From: Physcomitrium patens
Taxonomy: Eukaryota > Streptophyta > Bryopsida > Funariales > Funariaceae
Length of the DNA stretch: 64,000 nt
Assembly: GCF_000002425.4 (NCBI RefSeq)
Contig: NC_037274.1
Span: 186,001-250,000 of the forward strand
Reading direction: 5' to 3'
The position numbers and the translations under genes are program-made. A model generated the notes under the pieces. It was not told the origin of the DNA and ran no database searches. It saw nothing but the letters and a program-made list of their open reading frames with translations. The number at the start of each line of letters is the position of its first letter. Within the stretch, counting starts at the first letter, position 1. Below are positions 59,772 through 64,000 of the stretch, piece after piece.

Positions 59772-59983
59772 GATTGACAAGAGTACACTTACAATATCAG
59801 AGCTTTGTTTTTTCTTGAGTAAGAGTGGATTACCCCTTTCTCTTGACAAGACATAAGCGTATTAGAAGTTTGCGGATTACCCACTTCTAAACTGATATTG
59901 TTCTTAGTATCTTCTTTGTTATCAAGTCTTTCTTTTCTTTTGTCTTGAGCAATATCAAACAAATTTTTCTTCTTAGTGTCATT

Positions 59984-60988
59984 ATGGCAGAGCTTGTTGA
60001 AATGAAGAGTGCAATGGCACAAATGCAAGAGCAAATGAGGGAGTTAATGCTTGCAATGCATCAACTCAATTCACCAACACAGGAAAGAACAAGAATAGCA
60101 GAAAGTGGAGATATAGAGATGATCGGAGCTGCTTCAACATCTACAATAAATCACGTTCCTTCTCCAATTGTACAACACCCTATAAGCACTAGAGAACCAA
60201 GAATTGCCTTACCTAAGAAATTTGATGGTACGAGATCAAAGTTTCGAGGGTTCATCAATCAAGTACAATTGGCAATTGAACTTCAACCGCAAAGCTATCC
60301 AACTCCAGGATCACAAGTCAGGTTTATTGGCACTCTACTTTCTGGTTCTGCATTATCGTGGTTTTCGTCTTTTCTTGAACAACGAAATCCAATATTGGAC
60401 AATTTGGAAGCTTTTTTGGCGGAGTTTCGATCTATATATGGTGAACACAATGCAACTCGTGTTGCAACAAATAAGATCCGAATTCTGCGACAAAGAAATC
60501 GCTCAGTAACAGTATATGCTTCACAATTTCGACAACTTGCAATTGACATCAAGTGGGATGATGCTGCACTCATCAGTCAATTTCTTTATGGATTGCAATA
60601 CGAAGTAAAGAAATTGATGCTCAACTTACCTGATCCTCAAACTTTGAGTCAAGCAATCGATTTTGCGATAAAATGTGATAATCGACTTTTTGAATTTCGA
60701 TCTGAGAATCATTCACGGGAACCTCAACGTTATTACTCAATGGCAACATCAACATCTTTGCCAAACGTACATTCGGAAGTAGAAGACATGCAAATTGACG
60801 CGGTACGTTTTAAACCTCTAACTGAGCAAGAAAAGATTCGTCGTCGTCAAGAAGGATTATGTTTATATTGCGGAGAACCTAAGCACACTGCTCAACATTG
60901 TCCAAAGAAACGACGCAACTATAAAATGAGGGGTACGACGGTCAAAGAAGACAACATGTCGGAAAACGGATTCGTCCAGCTACAATAG
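59984..60988 (+). CDS. gag of A3
   Basis: 334 residues from the ATG at 59984. Coiled N-terminus (MAELVEMKSAMAQMQEQM), gag core (LPKKFDGTRSKFRGF ... SWFSSFLEQ ... NKIRILRQRNRS) and one CCHC knuckle (CLYCGEPKHTAQHC) near the C-terminus. Its end overlaps the pol frame by about 60 nt in the -1 frame, which fits gag-pol expression by ribosomal frameshift as known for some Ty3/gypsy elements. Confidence 0.92.
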   Translation: MAELVEMKSAMAQMQEQMRELMLAMHQLNSPTQERTRIAESGDIEMIGAASTSTINHVPSPIVQHPISTREPRIALPKKFDGTRSKFRGFINQVQLAIELQPQSYPTPGSQVRFIGTLLSGSALSWFSSFLEQRNPILDNLEAFLAEFRSIYGEHNATRVATNKIRILRQRNRSVTVYASQFRQLAIDIKWDDAALISQFLYGLQYEVKKLMLNLPDPQTLSQAIDFAIKCDNRLFEFRSENHSREPQRYYSMATSTSLPNVHSEVEDMQIDAVRFKPLTEQEKIRRRQEGLCLYCGEPKHTAQHCPKKRRNYKMRGTTVKEDNMSENGFVQLQ

Positions 60989-63900
60989 GGACCGTGCAGC
61001 TGGAACCTTGTACAATTCCTAATGAAGGTCCTATCCTCTCCTCAGAACCCTCTCCTTGTTTTATAATAGACTTATATTTAGGACCTAAGAATTACAAAGC
61101 CTCTGCTTTATTAGATTTGGGAGCCTCAGCATGTTTTTTAGATGAACAATTTGTTAAAAGTCGTAAAATACCCTATGTACAGAAACCTAAACCAGTACAT
61201 GTAGAAGTCATAGATGGTCGTCCCTTGTCTTCTGGAGATGTCACTCATGAAACTCATCCTATAAAAGTAACAATAGATGGTCATGATAGCTACATAGCTT
61301 TTAATATAATTAAATCCCCGTCCAATCCAGTTATTTTAGGTTTATCCTGGCTAGAAAAATATAACCCTCCAATAGATTGGAATTCACGTAAACTTGACTT
61401 TTCCAAAAGCGTTATTAATAGTTCTACGAACCAAGTAAAAAATTATAAGTCTAGTACAGTAAAACCCGTACTGATAGGGGCAAAAGCATTTATACACGCA
61501 GCAAAAGAAGGATCAACTTTTGCTATTTATGCTGCACCTATTTCTGAAAACGTAAAGACTTCAATTGGCATTCCAAGTCAATATCAGGAGTATCAAGACG
61601 TTTTTGAGAAAAAGAATGCAGATATTCTTCCTGAGCATCGCCCATATGATTGTTCGATCGACCTCAAGGAAGGAACTCAGCCACCATTTGGACCAATTTA
61701 CAGTTTATCGCAAGATGAGATGGCTGAACTCAAGACGTATATTGACGAGAATTTAGCGAAGAATTTTATACGCCATTCAAAATCTCCAGCAGGAGCTCCA
61801 ATTCTATTCGTAAAGAAAAAAGATGGATCTTTACGAATGTGTGTTGATTATCGAGGACTCAACAAGATCACAATCAAGAACAGGTATCCATTACCTTTGA
61901 TATCAGGACTCCTTGACCAGTTGAATCAAGCTAAGATCTATACAAAAATAGATCTAAGAGGAGCATATAATCTAGTACGGATCAAAGAAGGAGATGAATG
62001 GAAGACTGCGTTTCGAACCAGGTATGGACATTTCGAATATAATGTCATGCCCTTTGGACTCACGAATGCACCAGCTGCTTTTCAACATCTCATGAATGAT
62101 GTATTTCGTGAATTCTTAGACAATTTTGTCGTCTGCTATCTAGACGATATCCTGATCTATTCCAAGAACGTCGAAGAACATGAAATACATGTTCGTCAAG
62201 TATTACAAAAACTTAGAGATGCAGGATTGTACGCCAAGATGGAAAAGTGTGTATTTCACACTACTCAAGTTGACTTTTTAGGATACATCATTTCAAATGA
62301 TGGTCTCATGATGGATTCTAAGAAAGTCCAAACAATCATGGATTGGAAGATTCCAAGGACAGTAAGAGATGTCCAATGTTTCTTGGGATTTGCCAATTAC
62401 TATCGGATCTTCATCAAAGATTTCTCACGAGTTGCAGCTCCACTTACACGCTTGACTAGTAAAGATAAATTCCAATGGAATCAAGAAGCGGAAGCAGCAT
62501 TTGAAGCCTTGAAGACATCGTTTGTCTCTGCACCAGTCTTATATCGTGTTGACTTTTCCAAGGCATTTTTTATGGAAACAGATGCATCAGATTTTGCCTT
62601 GGGTGCAGTTTTATCACAAATGGGAACAGATGACAAACTCCATCCGATAGCTTTTCATTCAAGAAAATTCTCAGCAGCCGAGATCAATTATGAGATCCAC
62701 GATAAAGAACTTCTTGCGATCGTGGATTCCTTTCAAGAATGGCATCATTATCTAGAAGGCGCTTCTAGTCCAGTCACTGTGTATACAGATCACAAGAACC
62801 TCGAGTATTTCATGTCAGCACGCGTGTTGAATCGTCGTCAAGCTCGTTGGAGTATGTCTTTGTCAAGATTCGAGTTCATTATCACTTATCGGCCAGGAAA
62901 ACAACAAGGTTTGTCTGATGCCCTATCTAGACGTTCTTATTTTGCACCAAAAGAAGGAGATGCAGCTTTTGAGCAACAAAGAACGGTCCTCTTGAAACCG
63001 GAGCAATTTCATCTCCGAGCAATGAAATCAACATTGACTGTTGATTCAACTTTTTTCAAGCAAATCCAGTCCTGTATGTCCTCAGACCCTCTTGTTTATG
63101 ATATCGAGAATAATTCTTCCAAGTCTCATGATCCTTCTAAGTTTGAGTTCAAGAATAATCTATTATATTTTGAAGGACGCCTATATGTTCCAGAAGGAGA
63201 AGCACGTTTACGTGTTCTTCAAGCACGTCATGACTTTCCAGCAGCAGGGCACTTTGGATATAATAAGACTTTGGAACTCATATCAAGAGATTTTTGGTGG
63301 CCACAAATGTGGAAGTCAGTCAAAGACTTTGTACAATCATGTGATATTTATTCAAGATCAAAAATTCCTCGTCATCGACCTTACGGACTTCTTCAGCCAT
63401 TACCTATACCAGAACAACCATGGTCTTCTGTTTCTATGGATTTCATCACAGATCTTTCAAGCTCAAGATCTTATGATTCTATATTTGTGATAGTAGATCG
63501 TTTCACCAAGATGGCACATTTTGTGCCATGTACAAAATCTATCACAGGTGAAGAAACAGCTAAGCTTTTCATTGATAATATCTATCGCTATCATGGATTA
63601 CCTAAAGATATCATATCGGATAGGGGAACTCAATTTGTGTCAAGATTTTGGAGGACCCTTTTCAAGATTTTAAAAGTGGACATAAAACTATCTTCGGCTT
63701 TTCATCCTCAAACTGATGGACAAACAGAGCGCGTAAACCAAGTCTTGGAGCAATATTTAAGGTGTACTATCAACTACCAACAAGATGATTGGACAACCCT
63801 TCTGCCATTGGCAGAGTTTGCTTATAATAATACGGTACATTCTTCCACGCAACAAACACCTTTCTTTGCCAATTATGGCTATCATCCACGACTTGATACT

Positions 63901-64000
63901 TTTGATTTTTCAAAAGTTGATAATCCTGCAGCAGAAGATATGGCAAATCGGTTGTCAGAGTTACATGCAATAATGAAGACACAATTGAAGGAAGCTCAAG
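60925..64000 (+). CDS. pol of A3, partial (cut by window end)
   Basis: Open in one frame from ~60925 to the window edge. Protease with conserved LLDLGASACFLDE region, reverse transcriptase ([30 protein letters not shown]), RNase H ([26 protein letters not shown]) and integrase with the SDRGTQF core. The chromodomain expected from A1 and family B should follow outside the window. The reverse transcriptase is closely similar to family B (roughly three quarters identical by eye), so A and B are sister families. Confidence 0.92.

Larger units (their letters stand above)
59220..64000 (+). mobile_element. Family A Ty3/gypsy element, copy A3, runs past window end
   Basis: Plus-strand element inserted in the leader of C. 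5' LTR 59220-59771, primer-site-like AATATCAGAGCT near 59792-59803, leader with the repeat type of family B, gag 59984-60988, and pol from ~60925 to the window end through protease, reverse transcriptase, RNase H and into integrase. As far as visible it looks whole: gag is open and the pol frame runs at least 1,000 codons without a stop. The 3' part, second LTR and target duplication lie outside the window, so age cannot be read from LTR divergence; intact frames suggest it is young. Confidence 0.93.

Overview
The window looks like a gene-sparse, AT-rich stretch of a land-plant nuclear genome packed with LTR retrotransposons. Three host genes with plant-type introns are recognisable: a plant class II phospholipase A1-like lipase, an RRP15-like ribosome-biogenesis factor and an HCF164-like thylakoid thioredoxin. 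Short introns, chromodomain Ty3/gypsy families and low GC suggest a moss (Physcomitrium-like), but this is inference; only 'land plant' is firm.

Layout. 1-15087: a gag-like scrap, then an old plus-strand Ty3/gypsy element (family A, copy A1), split by a younger minus-strand chromovirus (family B, copy B1, 2894-9408). 15088-16950: a lone family A LTR and AT-rich gaps. 16950-35300: the gene island, with the lipase (+, 17507-19079), the RRP15-like gene (+, 8 exons, 22433-25279), a small degraded copia element (E, 28479-31546) and the HCF164-like gene (-, 4 coding exons, 32057-34381). 37125-43659: second family B copy (B2). 43660-47979: exon-like scraps, then AT-rich sequence with old repeats. 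47980-64000: a degraded minus-strand chromovirus (family C) carrying two later insertions, a copia element (D, 48406-54093) and a family A copy (A3, from 59220 past the window end). A3 pol is open to the window edge.

The most interesting signals are in the retrotransposon control regions. Family B LTRs carry clustered perfect heat-shock elements upstream of a TATA box. Families A and B share a hairpin at the predicted transcript 5' end although the stem sequences differ. Their leaders carry tandem repeats, and in family B each unit repeats a primer-binding-site-like motif. Families B and C keep an extra small reading frame after the chromodomain. Copia D has a primer site fitting the anticodon arm of initiator tRNA-Met (half-tRNA priming). 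B1 and B2, about 98% alike by eye and in direct orientation, bracket all three host genes.

The host genes do not form an operon-like unit: one concerns lipid metabolism, one nucleolar rRNA processing and one thylakoid redox supply for cytochrome b6f assembly. All coordinates, identities and splice sites are by-eye readings; no alignment or database search was run.
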